Origin: Muribaculaceae bacterium Isolate-036 (Harlan)
Lineage (GTDB): Bacteria; Bacteroidota; Bacteroidia; Bacteroidales; Muribaculaceae
Assembly (NCBI GenBank): GCA_003833075.1
Contig: RIAY01000025.1
Coordinates: forward strand, 1-33,118
Reading direction: 5' to 3'
DNA length: 33,118 nt
This document shows, piece by piece, positions 23,243 to 32,549 of the stretch. The notes under the pieces were generated by a model that worked only from the letters and a program-made list of their open reading frames with translations, was not told the origin of the DNA and made no database searches. A program made the position numbers and the translations under genes. The first letter of the stretch is position 1; each line of letters starts with the position of its first letter.

Positions 23243-24093
23243 TTTATTTCGAGTGGTATATATGGAACTGACATTCGGGTTGCATCGGCATTATTCATCA
23301 CCTTGCCATCCTTGCCGACAATATGAACCCTGTTGCTATCTCCGCCCATCTCTGAGATCATAAAACCGACCGGCGATTTGAAATAGCGTACAAGAGTTTT
23401 TTCAACATCGGTTGCCGAGCATCGTTTATCGTTGCCGTCACGGTATGTATATTCCATTATGGGATTGTTCGTGCGTTCAAATCCGATTGCCTCCCAGACA
23501 AATTGTCTTTCAGCATCTTCTATTTTTAGGATAAGACCTGGCAGACCTCCGAATTTGTAAGGACCGAAAGGCAGGGGAATTTCAGGCGTAAACCATGCCG
23601 TATAATTTCGTCCGGCAAATTCAACAGTTGCCTTACGACAGTCATAGCCCATAATCGAATCGGTGGTTTCATCACTGAAACTCCATTCCAGCGTTGGAAC
23701 AGAATCAGAATAGACAAAGAACGCGGACATTGACAGCCGGTATTTCAAATCGGCTTTCTCTCCCTGAACGGGTCTGATGATTTCCAATGGCCACGGATGA
23801 CCTGACACATTGGAATATGAATCAGCTCCACGACGTATTTGTTCGGTAGCCAACGAATCGAAGTGGTTGATTATGTCGCTGTAATCTTTGACGCTACATT
23901 TACCTATCTGCACAATCCTTGTGTCGTTGAGGAAGTCCCGTTGGTCGGGGTGGAATTTATATTTAAGCGAATATGTAACCTTGTATCTCGCCGTATCGAC
24001 AGGAGTAGCGCGGTCAATAATTCGTGAACAGGTTTCCTGTGCTGCACCTGTAATCCACAGGAAAACAAAAAGTAGAGATAATAGATATTTCAT
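23239..24093 (-). CDS. GLPGLI family protein
   Basis: This 284-residue precursor has a signal peptide (MKYLLSLLFVFLWITGAAQ). The name-giving motif is present as GPYKFGGLPGLILKIED in the middle, after NYTAWFTPEIPLPFG. GLPGLI proteins are secreted proteins of unknown biochemical role that occur in Bacteroidetes next to TonB-dependent receptors. I chose the ATG at 24093 since it begins the signal peptide; the longer upstream frame merely overlaps the receptor's 3' end. It starts 11 bases after the receptor stop and overlaps the lipoprotein gene by 4 nt. Confidence 0.92.
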   Translation of the reverse strand: MKYLLSLLFVFLWITGAAQETCSRIIDRATPVDTARYKVTYSLKYKFHPDQRDFLNDTRIVQIGKCSVKDYSDIINHFDSLATEQIRRGADSYSNVSGHPWPLEIIRPVQGEKADLKYRLSMSAFFVYSDSVPTLEWSFSDETTDSIMGYDCRKATVEFAGRNYTAWFTPEIPLPFGPYKFGGLPGLILKIEDAERQFVWEAIGFERTNNPIMEYTYRDGNDKRCSATDVEKTLVRYFKSPVGFMISEMGGDSNRVHIVGKDGKVMNNADATRMSVPYIPLEIK

Positions 24094-24104
24094 AACTGTG
24101 GTTT

Positions 24105-26705
24105 TTAGAATATTCTGAATCGGATTTTGAGTAACACACTGCGAGGGCGTATGTTGTAAATTGCCTTTGACTCTGTAAGAGCTGAAAGACTGGAATATAC
24201 ATACGACCTGCGGTTGAGCAGGTTGTCGCATGACAGCGTAAAGCTGAAACGCTTTATGGTATACTTCGCCTCGGCATTGAGCAGAAGGAAGGACTTGTAG
24301 CCGTCGTTGAAGTTGTTGTAGTAATGGTAGAGCGATGTAGTAAGCGTAACGCCTCCGGGAATTGTAAAGTCGAGAGAAGCCTTGTTCGTTACGGTGCGCA
24401 GCCACGGAAATCTGTCATATCCTTTCTGCTGTGTCGCCGACTGCGAATAGTTGCCTTGATAAGATACACCTAACCATTTGAACGGCGTCAGGCTGATATC
24501 AGCGTTCACTCCTATGCTGTTGCCGGAGTAGCGCAACACCTAGTCCTGAACGAGCAGCGGACTGTCGTAATAAGAATATGTAACCGAGGCTCCGATTTTC
24601 AGACGTCTCCAGTCGAAACCCTGACTTGCATGAATTTTTGCCGAAATCATATCTCCGTTCTCCGATGTACGGCGACTGATGGTACGCTGCACTATGCCGT
24701 CGTAGTAAGAACCATATAACACTTCGGGCGACTGTCTGTTCCATGAAACCTCCGCTCCGGCGAAACTCATTGAAAGAATGTTCTTGAAATCGTAGCCTAA
24801 CGTGTAATGCTGATTCATGCCTTCGTACAGCCCTGCCACGTGGTAAGCCGACAACTGGCGGTAGGATGTCAATATATGCCCGGAATACAGCGTTTCAATC
24901 GAGGGTGTCATATAGTTCAACATTGCCGATGCTTTGAGGTTATGGCTGCTGTTGAATTTGTATGTGAAGTTGAGCGACGGCTCGACTCGGAAACGGTTTT
25001 TGTCGGTGATGTTGCCGTCAAGTCTGTTGTTCAACCGGAACAAGCGATATTTTAATGGCAAATAGAGCGAGGTGTGGATCTTTCGGGTGCTGAACATCAT
25101 TTCAGCTCCAACTCCGGCATCGAGATGGTCGAGTGTAAGGTCGTTGTCTGCGGCATCAAGTCTGCTTTCGAGTGAATTGTGATGATAGTTGACAATCGCC
25201 GAAGGGTGAAGCGTGAAATTGCCAACCTTGAACGCCGACAGTAATCCCGCACGGTTCTCGGTGGATATATTGCGGAAATCCACGAGTTGATACAGCATAT
25301 CACCATGTATGATGTCAGGGAACAGATTGGGGGAAACAGACAGGCTGTGCGGCCGCTTTTCCAGGTTGACAAGCGAGGAAATCTCAAAGCCACGGTCAGC
25401 GGAATTGCGGTGCGTCATGTGAAATTTGTTGAGCAGGCGGTAAGTGTCGGTCTCACCAATCTGGCTCACGTTGTCGCCTCCGGCGACAATACGACTGTCG
25501 GCTTCGGTTGTGCTCCAGTCAAATTTCAACTGCTCTTTGAGATAGCTTTCATCGCCGTTGTTCATAAATGTAAGGTCGCCGTAGGCTTTCTGCATACGCG
25601 CAGTGCCGTCCATCATTTCATCAACGGTGCTCACTCCGCCGTCGGGCAGATAATTGGTAGTTGCAGAATGACTTTGCCTCGTGTCGCGGTCGTTCAGATA
25701 AGCTGCGTTGATACCGAACTCACCTGATTCCCCTACGCGATATACATTGTTGAATGTGGCGTTATGCGAGCGGTTGAAATAGTAAAAGCGCTTGTCTATA
25801 CCCGGAGCCGACGGCATGGAGATTGTTGAGATATTGCTTGTACGCGAATAATCGTTGTCGAAGGAATACAGCTCCTGCGACAAGTCCTCTCCGGTATTGT
25901 TGCCCTTGTATGTCGCAAGAAACTGGCTGTTGCGACGGAAATATGTAGCTATCGCGGAGTTGTTCCATAGTCCCACGTTGCCATAGCCACCTCCAAGTGT
26001 TGCAATGAGATTGAAAACTCCTTTGACTCCCTCTTTGAGCCGCAGGTTGATTGAGGCCTGTTCCTCCGGGCGCAGACCTTTGAGTGCCTTTATGTCCTGA
26101 TGGTTCTCCAATACCTGCACGGTCGCGATGTTGTTGGGGTCGATGTTATTTGTGGCAATGCCGTAATGTCCTTTCATGAGGTCAAGACCTTCTATGTAGA
26201 AATTCTTGATGGGTTTGCCTTGATAAGATACCTGTCCGGCATCCGACACTGTAATACCCGGCATTTTCCTCAAGACATCTGCTATCGACTGATCTGTTTG
26301 TGAGAGAAAAGAGCCTACGTTGTAATTTATGGTGTCGCCGTGCGAATATACTTTCTTCGACTTTACAACGACCTCTTTCAGTTCGACGGCGCGGTTCTCC
26401 ACTATAATTTCATAATTACCGGTGCGGTTGGGTACTATAATCTCCGTCGGAGCAATCTCGACACTCGACGCTTTTAGAATAAGGCTGTCGCACTCGCTTT
26501 TAACCGATATTTGAAACTTGCCGTTTTCGTCTGTTAAAGCAGATGACAAGATGGTTTTAGGAGCATTTGACGGCGATGCAATCACACTGACAAAGTCCAC
26601 AGCAGCACCTTCGTCGTTTTTGACAACACCGCTTATAATACTCCGGCTAAAACATTGCAACACAGCGCAAAACACCATTAACAGTATAATTGAAGCCTGT
26701 TTCAT
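24105..26705 (-). pseudogene. TonB-dependent outer-membrane receptor, interrupted by an in-frame TAG
   Basis: The full frame would give 866 residues: signal peptide (MKQASIILLMVFCAVLQCFS), a carboxypeptidase-regulatory-like domain (about 22-100, ISGVVKNDEGAAVDFVSVIA), a plug (TINYNVGSFLSQTDQSIADV, LRKMPGITVSDAGQVSYQG, FYIEGLDLMKGHYG), and a long beta barrel. A single TAG at 24542-24540 (codon 722) interrupts it between ...SPLLVQD and VLRYSGNSIGVNAD.... The frame continues for 144 more codons without error to ...LLKIRFRIF, ending in the Phe expected for an outer-membrane barrel. Loss of the last strands should stop insertion into the membrane, so the gene is probably inactive in this sequence, and recently so. 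I chose the ATG at 26705. It lies in the operon after the M56/TonB gene and before GLPGLI. Confidence 0.85.
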
Positions 26706-26722
26706 AAGGGTAAGGATATGGC

Positions 26723-26746
26723 TGGGTGCCAATGATTTGACACCCA
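26723..26746. promoter_or_regulatory. Hairpin between the M56 gene and the receptor gene
   Basis: TGGGTGCC (26723-26730) pairs with GACACCCA (26739-26746) over 8 bp with one G-T wobble when read in the minus-strand transcript. The loop is 8 bases. There is no T-run, so an mRNA processing or stability element is more likely than a terminator. Confidence 0.45.
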
Positions 26747-26770
26747 ATCAAATAATATGTATTATTCTAA

Positions 26771-28078
26771 TTACTCCTTTTTCTTTAGTTGAACCGGAAC
26801 TACAAAGTGGACTTTAACGAGTCGGCCACTGTCGATCATCTGTTCAAGCCTTACGCCGTTAAAATTCCGACTTATAGCGGCAGCAACTTCTGCTCCGTCC
26901 GGAGTATCGGCTGAAACATCCTTGACTCTTCCATCCTCATCTACCACAATCTCAATATTTACTTTAGTGTCTTTATCAGGTTGGATTGTTTCAACAGAAC
27001 ATCGGATAATATCCGCCAAAGGTTTTTGGTTCTCAAAAGGAGAAGGGATAACTGTATGTGTTTCGGTCTCCGGTTTTGATGGGTTAGACTCTAAATCCAG
27101 AACTTGAGGCGTAGAACCCGGTTGCGTTTCTTCTGATAATAGTTCTTCGCGAAGACTATAACCTGATATTTCTGAAAGAAAACGGGATGAAACAGGCATT
27201 GACAATGCCGTACCTGCAAGAGCGACAGCTGGAATTGCGCAGAGTGCAATCAGCATGGTCTTCCTTGACGGACGCTTCTTGCTCATTATAAGAACTCTTT
27301 TACGAAAACTGCGCTTATCTGCCGCAAAACTATTTGCTATCGAAATAGATCTGTTGCCCATCACTTTGACCACCAGCAATCTTTGGTAATCGTATGTTTC
27401 TATTCCTGAATTGATAACCGCCTCGTCTGCCTCAAACTCATGATTGAGTTTCATAAGTTGTCTTGTCATCCATGCGAAGGGATTATACCATAGCAGGATA
27501 CAAAAAAAGTCGGCAAAGAGTACGTCAATCCAATGCCGTTGGATGGTATGTGCCTTTTCGTGGATATAGATGCACGATGAGTTATCTAATTTAGTATCTT
27601 GCATGAAGATATAGTTGCCCCAACTGAAAGGCGCGATGACATCATCTGCTATACGACAGATTGTAACACCATCTATTCTCTTTTTCTCACTGACAGCAAT
27701 CATTCTGAACAAGCGCAGGAATGATATTATTTCACGGCAAGATAAAACGACTATGCCTGAGAGATAGACAATAAGAACAATGGAAAGCCATGGGAAAGCA
27801 GGTACTGAATCGTTCTCTACGATCGTCGTTTTCATTACTGACAACGTAGAATTCATATTCATCACAGAATCCACATTTGTGACAACCGTCTCCGACGGTA
27901 GTGAAATTAGCGTTGAATCAAGAATACATGGCAAAGCAAGCGACAGCAGAAGCCCGGTAATAACAGCCAATCTGTTGAAGCGAAAATGGCGGCTACGGTT
28001 TATTATCTGATGCAACACAGGGTATAGCATAAGAATAAAAACCGAAACGGATAGAGAGTATGATAAAAGTCCGCCCAT
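26771..28078 (-). CDS. BlaR1-like M56 metallopeptidase with C-terminal TonB-like domain
   Basis: This 435-residue inner-membrane protein has N-terminal helices (about 5-20, 37-55 and 98-115) and the M56 zinc-protease site H173-E-K-A-H177 followed by NHEFEADEAV (E216 as the likely third ligand). A further membrane helix lies at about 274-292. Instead of the penicillin-binding sensor of BlaR1, the C-terminal end (about 372-432, VNIEIVVDEDGRVKDVSADT ... LVKVHFVVPVQLKKK) looks like a TonB C-terminal domain. It likely cleaves or triggers cleavage of the BlaI encoded 2 bases upstream. The TonB-like end suggests contact with an outer-membrane receptor, possibly the one encoded next. Signal and mechanism are inferred. 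Confidence 0.88.
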   Translation of the reverse strand: MGGLLSYSLSVSVFILMLYPVLHQIINRSRHFRFNRLAVITGLLLSLALPCILDSTLISLPSETVVTNVDSVMNMNSTLSVMKTTIVENDSVPAFPWLSIVLIVYLSGIVVLSCREIISFLRLFRMIAVSEKKRIDGVTICRIADDVIAPFSWGNYIFMQDTKLDNSSCIYIHEKAHTIQRHWIDVLFADFFCILLWYNPFAWMTRQLMKLNHEFEADEAVINSGIETYDYQRLLVVKVMGNRSISIANSFAADKRSFRKRVLIMSKKRPSRKTMLIALCAIPAVALAGTALSMPVSSRFLSEISGYSLREELLSEETQPGSTPQVLDLESNPSKPETETHTVIPSPFENQKPLADIIRCSVETIQPDKDTKVNIEIVVDEDGRVKDVSADTPDGAEVAAAISRNFNGVRLEQMIDSGRLVKVHFVVPVQLKKKE

Positions 28079-28080
28079 AT

Positions 28081-28455
28081 TCAGTCTGTTTTATTGTTAT
28101 GGGATTTTTCTACTTCGTCAAGCAATTTCCTTAGGTCCTCTACAGGAATATTGCCATCTTCAACCAATGAGGAGACAACACGGAGGTATGAATTTTTGAA
28201 ATATCGTCCCACGATTGAAGACAGGGATTTCTTTCCCATGTCTTCCTCAGCAACAATAGCATAATATTGATAGGATTTTCCTTTGGGAGTATGACCGACA
28301 TATCCCTTTTCTTCAAGAGCGCGCACTATGGTTGAGATAGTGTTGAAATGAGGTTTGGGATCCTCATAAAGCTCCACTATCTCTCTTACATAGAGCGGAC
28401 CTTTCTTCCAGAATAGCCCTAACACTTCTTCCTCTTTTGCGGTTAGTTTTTCCAT
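28081..28455 (-). CDS. BlaI/MecI-family repressor of the M56-receptor operon
   Basis: This 124-residue winged-helix protein starts MEKLTAKEEEVLGLFWKKGP. It has the recognition region PHFNTISTIVRALEEKGYVG and wing HTPKGKSYQYYAIV, and a C-terminal dimerisation part with VGRYFKNSYLRVVSSLV. It is of the same length and layout as the orphan at 488 but clearly diverged. The M56 protease partner starts 2 bases after its stop. I chose the ATG at 28455 because upstream codons have no family similarity and two dyad operators lie just before it. Confidence 0.9.
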   Translation of the reverse strand: MEKLTAKEEEVLGLFWKKGPLYVREIVELYEDPKPHFNTISTIVRALEEKGYVGHTPKGKSYQYYAIVAEEDMGKKSLSSIVGRYFKNSYLRVVSSLVEDGNIPVEDLRKLLDEVEKSHNNKTD

Positions 28456-28474
28456 ACATGAAATATTGATGGCA

Positions 28475-28519
28475 CAAAGATACAACTATATTTTGTAGTT
28501 ATAACTATTACTTATAGTT
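28475..28519 (-). promoter_or_regulatory. Promoter and two tandem BlaI-type operators
   Basis: On the minus strand the -7 element TATCTTTG lies at 28482-28475. Upstream of it are two 17-bp dyads, AACTATATTTTGTAGTT (28484-28500) and AACTATTACTTATAGTT (28503-28519). Their centres are 19 bp apart, close to two helical turns, and they share arms AACTA/TAGTT. They occupy the -33 and spacer region, as expected for a repressor. Both follow CTA-N7-TAG, as does the dyad at 441-457. Confidence 0.7.
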
Positions 28520-28649
28520 AATAATTGTTAAGACTGGGTTTGGTAACGGTAAATGTACGCAAAAGTGTATATAGATTTCGGAGTTGTCGGGTATCTCGTT
28601 GCCGATCCGCCGCAACGCTACCAGCCCCCGACATAGACACCTCGCCCAT
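28518..28649 (-). CDS. Possible short ORF upstream of blaI (uncertain)
   Basis: This 43-codon frame starts MGEVSMSGAGSVAADRQRD and ends ...TVTKPSLNNY. It is basic and has no known domain. I have a recollection of similar short frames in flanks of Bacteroidales mobile elements, but cannot verify it. The DNA is GC-rich and partly inside the nested inverted repeat, so the conserved entity may be the DNA or RNA rather than a protein. Confidence 0.25.
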   Translation of the reverse strand: MGEVSMSGAGSVAADRQRDTRQLRNLYTLLRTFTVTKPSLNNY

Positions 28650-28722
28650 CGTTTCGCACCCCCGGCCTCTGACACCACGCAGGCAGACGATTCTCAAAAT
28701 CGCCTGCCTGCGCTGTCTATGT
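28631..28722. repeat. Nested inverted repeat, candidate structured element
   Basis: The inner hairpin is 28679-28692 with 28698-28711, a 14-bp stem with a single A-C mismatch and a 5-base loop (CTCAA). The outer arms, ACATAGACA (28631-28639) and TGTCTATGT (28714-28722), pair perfectly and enclose a 39-base unpaired side on the left. The element is GC-rich in an AT-rich intergenic region and has no T-run. It could be a structured RNA, a transposon end or a recombination site. Confidence 0.5.
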
Positions 28723-28810
28723 ATGATTCGCTGTTTCTATCCTATTTCAAGGAGTTAATTGCTTTGGTAAAAAGTGTTTTTTTGCTTTTCAATATAAGAT
28801 TGCCCAATCA

Positions 28811-30871
28811 TCATAAGCGATTGAATATACCGGAATCTTTATCGGAGTTTGTAATTTTCTGTTTGGGAGATTTAGATGGCTTACCAAATGGCAAGTTATA
28901 CACAAAGTTCACATATACCATATTGGCGTTGTTCTTGATTCTCTCAACAGTTGAAGTTGAGAGAGCTTTTGTTCCGTATGTTTTCTGTATCTGTTTCCAT
29001 GATTCATAGAACGGATAACGTATGCCTATGCCAACTGTCATTGTCTGTATTGGTCAGTATGATATCTCAACTTTCGCCATGCTCGGACGAGTGGTTAGTA
29101 TTTGCCCGGATAACATTTCGGTCTCTGTCTGATAGAATATTTCCGCCGACCATTTTTTATAATCCAGATATACCGAGGGTGCTATGGTATAGCCTGTATG
29201 GTTCCATTTCTGACCCATATAGCTGTTTCGTGTGTACATTATTTCTGAATACAACCGTAGGCGCAGGAGGTTGTTAGACAACGGCATCCATTGCATGAAC
29301 AAGCTCGCCTTGTAGTATTGCATCCATTTAAGATTGTCGATTGTCTCATTTATCACTCCGTCTTTAGTGCTGAAGACCGGAGCAATCTGACTCTTGCCAT
29401 AAGTATATGAAACCTCTGGATTGATTATGAATTTTCTGAACCCTTTGAAATACGAAAGACTGATGGCATGTGTATTTTGTGGTTTTAGATTTGGATTACC
29501 AACATACAGATAATCAATATCCTTGTAATAAGGATTGAATGTCAGCTGGGATATGGTTGGGTTAAGTGTGTTGACCTCATAGTTCAACGTAAGTTCAGAT
29601 GATCTGTCGATGAAATATGCGACATTGAGTTGAGGACGGAAATAATAGTAGTGATGGTTCCGTCCATTCATATCCTTGAAATAATTGCCGTTAAGTCCAA
29701 GACTCAGAGAATAATTCCACTTTTGTCCAATCATGCCATTCAATCCTGCGTAGGTATATAATTCGTTGGTTGTGGTCGATAAGTCCGAATATTTTTGTGA
29801 TGCTGTATTATAGGCATATCTGACACCGACAAGGAATTTTGTCATGGGCTTGATTGTGTAGCCATACCATCCTTCCCCGATCAGAGAATATTTATCAGTC
29901 TCAATATTGGTTTTTGTTGTGAATCCATCATCAATTCCACTTTCTGAATAGTAGTAATTGTATGATGAATTATAGTAGGTACCAACGGCATTGAATGTCA
30001 ATTCATGGCGACCAAAGATTTTATTGAAATATAAATCGAGCGAGGGATTGAGATATTTGTCCTTGTCGTGGCTTGACGCTGTTCCTTGCAAATCTGAGCC
30101 AAGACGAGTCATAACTAAGTCCTGTAAAGACGAGCGTCTGCGGTTTAGAGCTCCAAGTGAAAACTTTGCATTGAACACATAATCATCCGGCTTTACATTT
30201 GAATAGATTAATTCAGCCAGATGCTGCTCATAAGCATACGGGCTTTTGCGTCCGGTTCGTGTTTTGGAATAGAAACCATCCCCCAATGGATACGAAATTT
30301 CTTCATCAAGACGGCGGTCATTATAATTGCGATAGTTGATGTTATACATCACTCCCAATGTTGAACGCCCCCAGTTATATTTCAGACTCGCCACGTCATT
30401 ACCGAATCCTGTGGTGACTGCATTCAATGTGTTAAGCATCAAGGAACCACCGGTCTGTTTCTTCGTAATCACATTGATAACCGCTCCCAATCCCATATTG
30501 GAATACTGAATCGGAGGCTGGGAATAGTATTGTATCTTTGAGATGTTATCGCTTGGGATAGATGCAAGATCTGCCGATGATGACGGTACACCGTTAATCA
30601 GTATCTTCACACCTTTACCATCACTGGAACTGATCGTCAGATCAGATACCAAAATCTTGGGCAATGTCTGTATTGCCTGAATCGCCGTTGGAAACTGTTG
30701 TTTTTCCGACCGCGTAAGTACATAGTCCTTATGGTCAGAGAAACGGTTCACCATCTCTGCCGTAACCACTACCTCGTCAAGAGTGGTGGTTACGGAGTCC
30801 GTCTTGACTTCTTGTTGGGCTTGTGCCAATAATGGAAACAAGAACGCAAAAATAAAAATAAATTTTCTCAT
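28811..30871 (-). pseudogene. Outer-membrane beta-barrel receptor (plug plus OMP_b-brl_3-like), interrupted by an in-frame TGA
   Basis: The full frame is 686 codons before the final stop. A signal peptide (MRKFIFIFAFLFPLLAQA) is followed by a plug-like region, TTTLDEVVVTAEMVNRFSDH, LPKILVSDLTIS and GVKILINGVPSSSADLASIP. The long barrel follows, with many Tyr/Asn-rich strands such as NLNPYYKDIDYLYVGN-type turns (LTFNPYYKDIDYLYVGNPNL). A single TGA at 29056-29054 (codon 606) interrupts ...SMAKVEISY and PIQTMTVGIGIRYPFYESW.... The frame then stays open for 80 codons, through MVYVNFVYNLPFGKP, the usual final strands of this family. The last strands are needed for assembly, so the product is probably inactive. 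GTCAGA repeats lie upstream, next to the membrane regulator gene. Confidence 0.82.
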
Positions 30872-30913
30872 GCTTTACGAAATTTTCCTGCAAAGCAAGT
30901 GAAAATGCCTCAA

Positions 30914-30957
30914 TCTGACCTAAAAATTTGTCTGACTTTTATCTGACAAATTCTGAC
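30914..30957 (-). promoter_or_regulatory. Four GTCAGA direct repeats upstream of the second receptor gene
   Basis: Read toward the receptor (minus strand), GTCAGA occurs at 30957-30952, 30947-30942, 30936-30931 and 30919-30914, with steps of 10, 11 and 17 bases. Direct repeats one helical turn apart are the usual binding layout of OmpR/PhoB-type winged helices. The boxes lie 43-86 bases upstream of the ATG. An imperfect -7 (TTGCTTTG at 30898-30891) lies just downstream, which suits an activated promoter. Confidence 0.6.
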
Positions 30958-30968
30958 AGAATTGTAAA

Positions 30969-31811
30969 TCAGCTATTTATCCGAAGTTCGGAAGAGTCGC
31001 CCCGGTTGCATACAATCTCCATGTTTGCCTTGGCAAGAGCGTTCTTTGTGCGTTTCACAAGAGTATAAAGCGATTCCTCGGCATTATTTTTATTACCCCA
31101 GAGAGATTCGCACAAGCTTCGTTTATCGACTTTCATGCCCGGTGCTTCAAGAAGCATTCGAGTCAACTGACGCTGCATGGGAGTGAGTTTGATACCGTCA
31201 AGCGATGGAGATGCGGAAATGGCAATAAATTCTGCATCGGGTGTCTCAGTTTCTTTTCTTTTCCAGATAAGCATACTTGCCATTGAGAGAATAGAGAGCA
31301 CGAACAGAATTCCCGATAATGTCTGATCCGAAGCATATAAAATCGAAGCCATTGAACAATCGGCAAACCCTTGAACTTGTATTGCAAGCCCTTCAGCAGC
31401 GTGTTCGGGCATAAGCATAATGGAATCAGATGCTATCTTATTTCCTCCGATTCCACGCGAAGCACTTTTAGTATCAACAAGCGCAAGTGTAAAGTACGTC
31501 ACGTCTTTCAGCGACGGGGTTCTGAAATTGACATCCGATGCCTGATATATCAAAGGCTTATGGGTGGTTTCGTGCATGTGCCGTATGGCAGCAATAGTGT
31601 CGGGACGCGTCCACAGTTCACTATTCTTATTAGCTAAAGCAAACATCGCATCATTAAGGTCATCTGCGATATTTTGTTTAGCGTTTGAGTATGATAAGCA
31701 ACAGGTAATAACCGACGCTATCATTAAAGCCAATGGAATGAACATACCATAACGAAGTGCTGAACCGGAATTGGCAGATAAATTATTCTTCATAGTAGCG
31801 GTTGATTTCAT
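30969..31811 (-). CDS. Membrane-anchored winged-helix regulator (ToxR-like, C-terminal DNA-binding domain)
   Basis: This 280-residue protein has two membrane helices (about 22-42 and 164-183) around a periplasmic domain of about 120 residues. Its cytoplasmic C-terminus (about 205-278) resembles the OmpR/PhoB winged helix: IKLTPMQRQLTRMLLEAPG, KVDKRSLCESLWGNKNNAEE, SLYTLVKRTKNALAK. ToxR and CadC carry this domain at the N-terminus with one membrane helix, so the order is reversed here. It would sense an envelope signal and bind DNA directly. The gene follows the XRE gene after 7 bases and precedes the GTCAGA repeats and the second receptor, its probable target. Confidence 0.82.
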   Translation of the reverse strand: MKSTATMKNNLSANSGSALRYGMFIPLALMIASVITCCLSYSNAKQNIADDLNDAMFALANKNSELWTRPDTIAAIRHMHETTHKPLIYQASDVNFRTPSLKDVTYFTLALVDTKSASRGIGGNKIASDSIMLMPEHAAEGLAIQVQGFADCSMASILYASDQTLSGILFVLSILSMASMLIWKRKETETPDAEFIAISASPSLDGIKLTPMQRQLTRMLLEAPGMKVDKRSLCESLWGNKNNAEESLYTLVKRTKNALAKANMEIVCNRGDSSELRINS

Positions 31812-31818
31812 GGCATAT

Positions 31819-32082
31819 TCATACGTTTATAATCGACTTGCCAAAGAAAGTCGACAGCATGGCGAGGGTAGAAATGGTGAAATTATGCTCACCACTCAAC
31901 CATCGTGTAATTTCATTAGGACGCTTGCCGAGAGCCTCTGCAAACTGCTTTTTGTTAAGCCCTCTTTCCTGCATAAGAGCGGCAAGCCGATTTGAAATTG
32001 CAAAAGAGAGACGGGTTTCCTCGCGTTTCTCAATCGGGATTTCGTTAAAAATCTCCTGTAACGATATATTAGCAGTTCTCAT
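31819..32082 (-). CDS. XRE-family antitoxin, HigA-like
   Basis: This 87-residue protein has a helix-turn-helix in residues about 32-82: RLAALMQERGLNKKQFAEAL, GKRPNEITRWLSGEHN, FTISTLAMLSTFFG. The short N-terminal extension (MRTANISLQEIFNEIP) is typical of antitoxins in Bacteroidales HigBA-like pairs, where it covers the toxin. Its start overlaps the toxin gene stop by 4 nt, so it is translationally coupled and follows the toxin, the HigBA order. It probably represses its own operon. The reading frame is intact although the toxin frame is broken. Confidence 0.85.
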   Translation of the reverse strand: MRTANISLQEIFNEIPIEKREETRLSFAISNRLAALMQERGLNKKQFAEALGKRPNEITRWLSGEHNFTISTLAMLSTFFGKSIINV

Positions 32083-32549
32083 ACTTCAAAAGTTTTATCG
32101 GTAAGTATCTCTTTTTCTGTAATCTCCACGTTACCGGCACGTACTTCCTGTTTAAGCAGACGCTCAAACTTCTGCAAGTCAATGACGTAACCTTGAAGCG
32201 TATCGTCTTCCTCGTAAGTGCGGCTGCGCTTGACATCACCGTTGCCGAGGATTAGAATTTTATCTGTCAAACGAAGGCAATATAAACGGAGTTTCGATTT
32301 CAGAACAGGGAGAGCAACAACAGAATCACTCATCTTACCCTCTCTGCGGAAGTATCTCTCCAATGCTCCATTAGATAAAATCTGTTCTACAAAACGCATG
32401 ATAGCCTGAAAATCAGGATTCAATTCAGCGTCTTGTCTGAATTTAGAAACGAATTATTCAAATTCGCTCTGTTCGTCAGACAAGAATTGTATTGTGTACA
32501 TGGTGCAACTTTCGCTGCTGTTTACCAAAAGGAGTTCTACTTCGCTCAT
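32079..32549 (-). pseudogene. RelE/HigB-like toxin, interrupted by an in-frame TAA
   Basis: From the ATG at 32549 the frame reads ...MYTIQFLSDEQSEFE, then TAA (32456-32454, codon 32), then FVSKFRQDAELNPDFQAIMR and on for 125 codons in total without another stop. The part SVVALPVLKSKLRLYCLRLT and DKILILGNGDVKRSRTYEED fits RelE-superfamily strands with basic residues used in mRNA cleavage. A TTG start at 32423 could give a shorter product lacking the N-terminal strand and helix, which is unlikely to be active. The family call is by pattern and by the adjacent antitoxin. The first Met could also be the ATG 16 codons further on. Confidence 0.75.

Noticed and set aside
24094..24405. N-terminal extension of the GLPGLI frame
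   Set aside because: The extension overlaps the receptor's 3' end in another frame and would bury the signal peptide; the internal ATG at 24093 is the natural start.
28631..28722. Integron attC site
   Set aside because: The characteristic R' and R'' core sites (GTTRRRY/RYYYAAC) are missing and no integrase is near.
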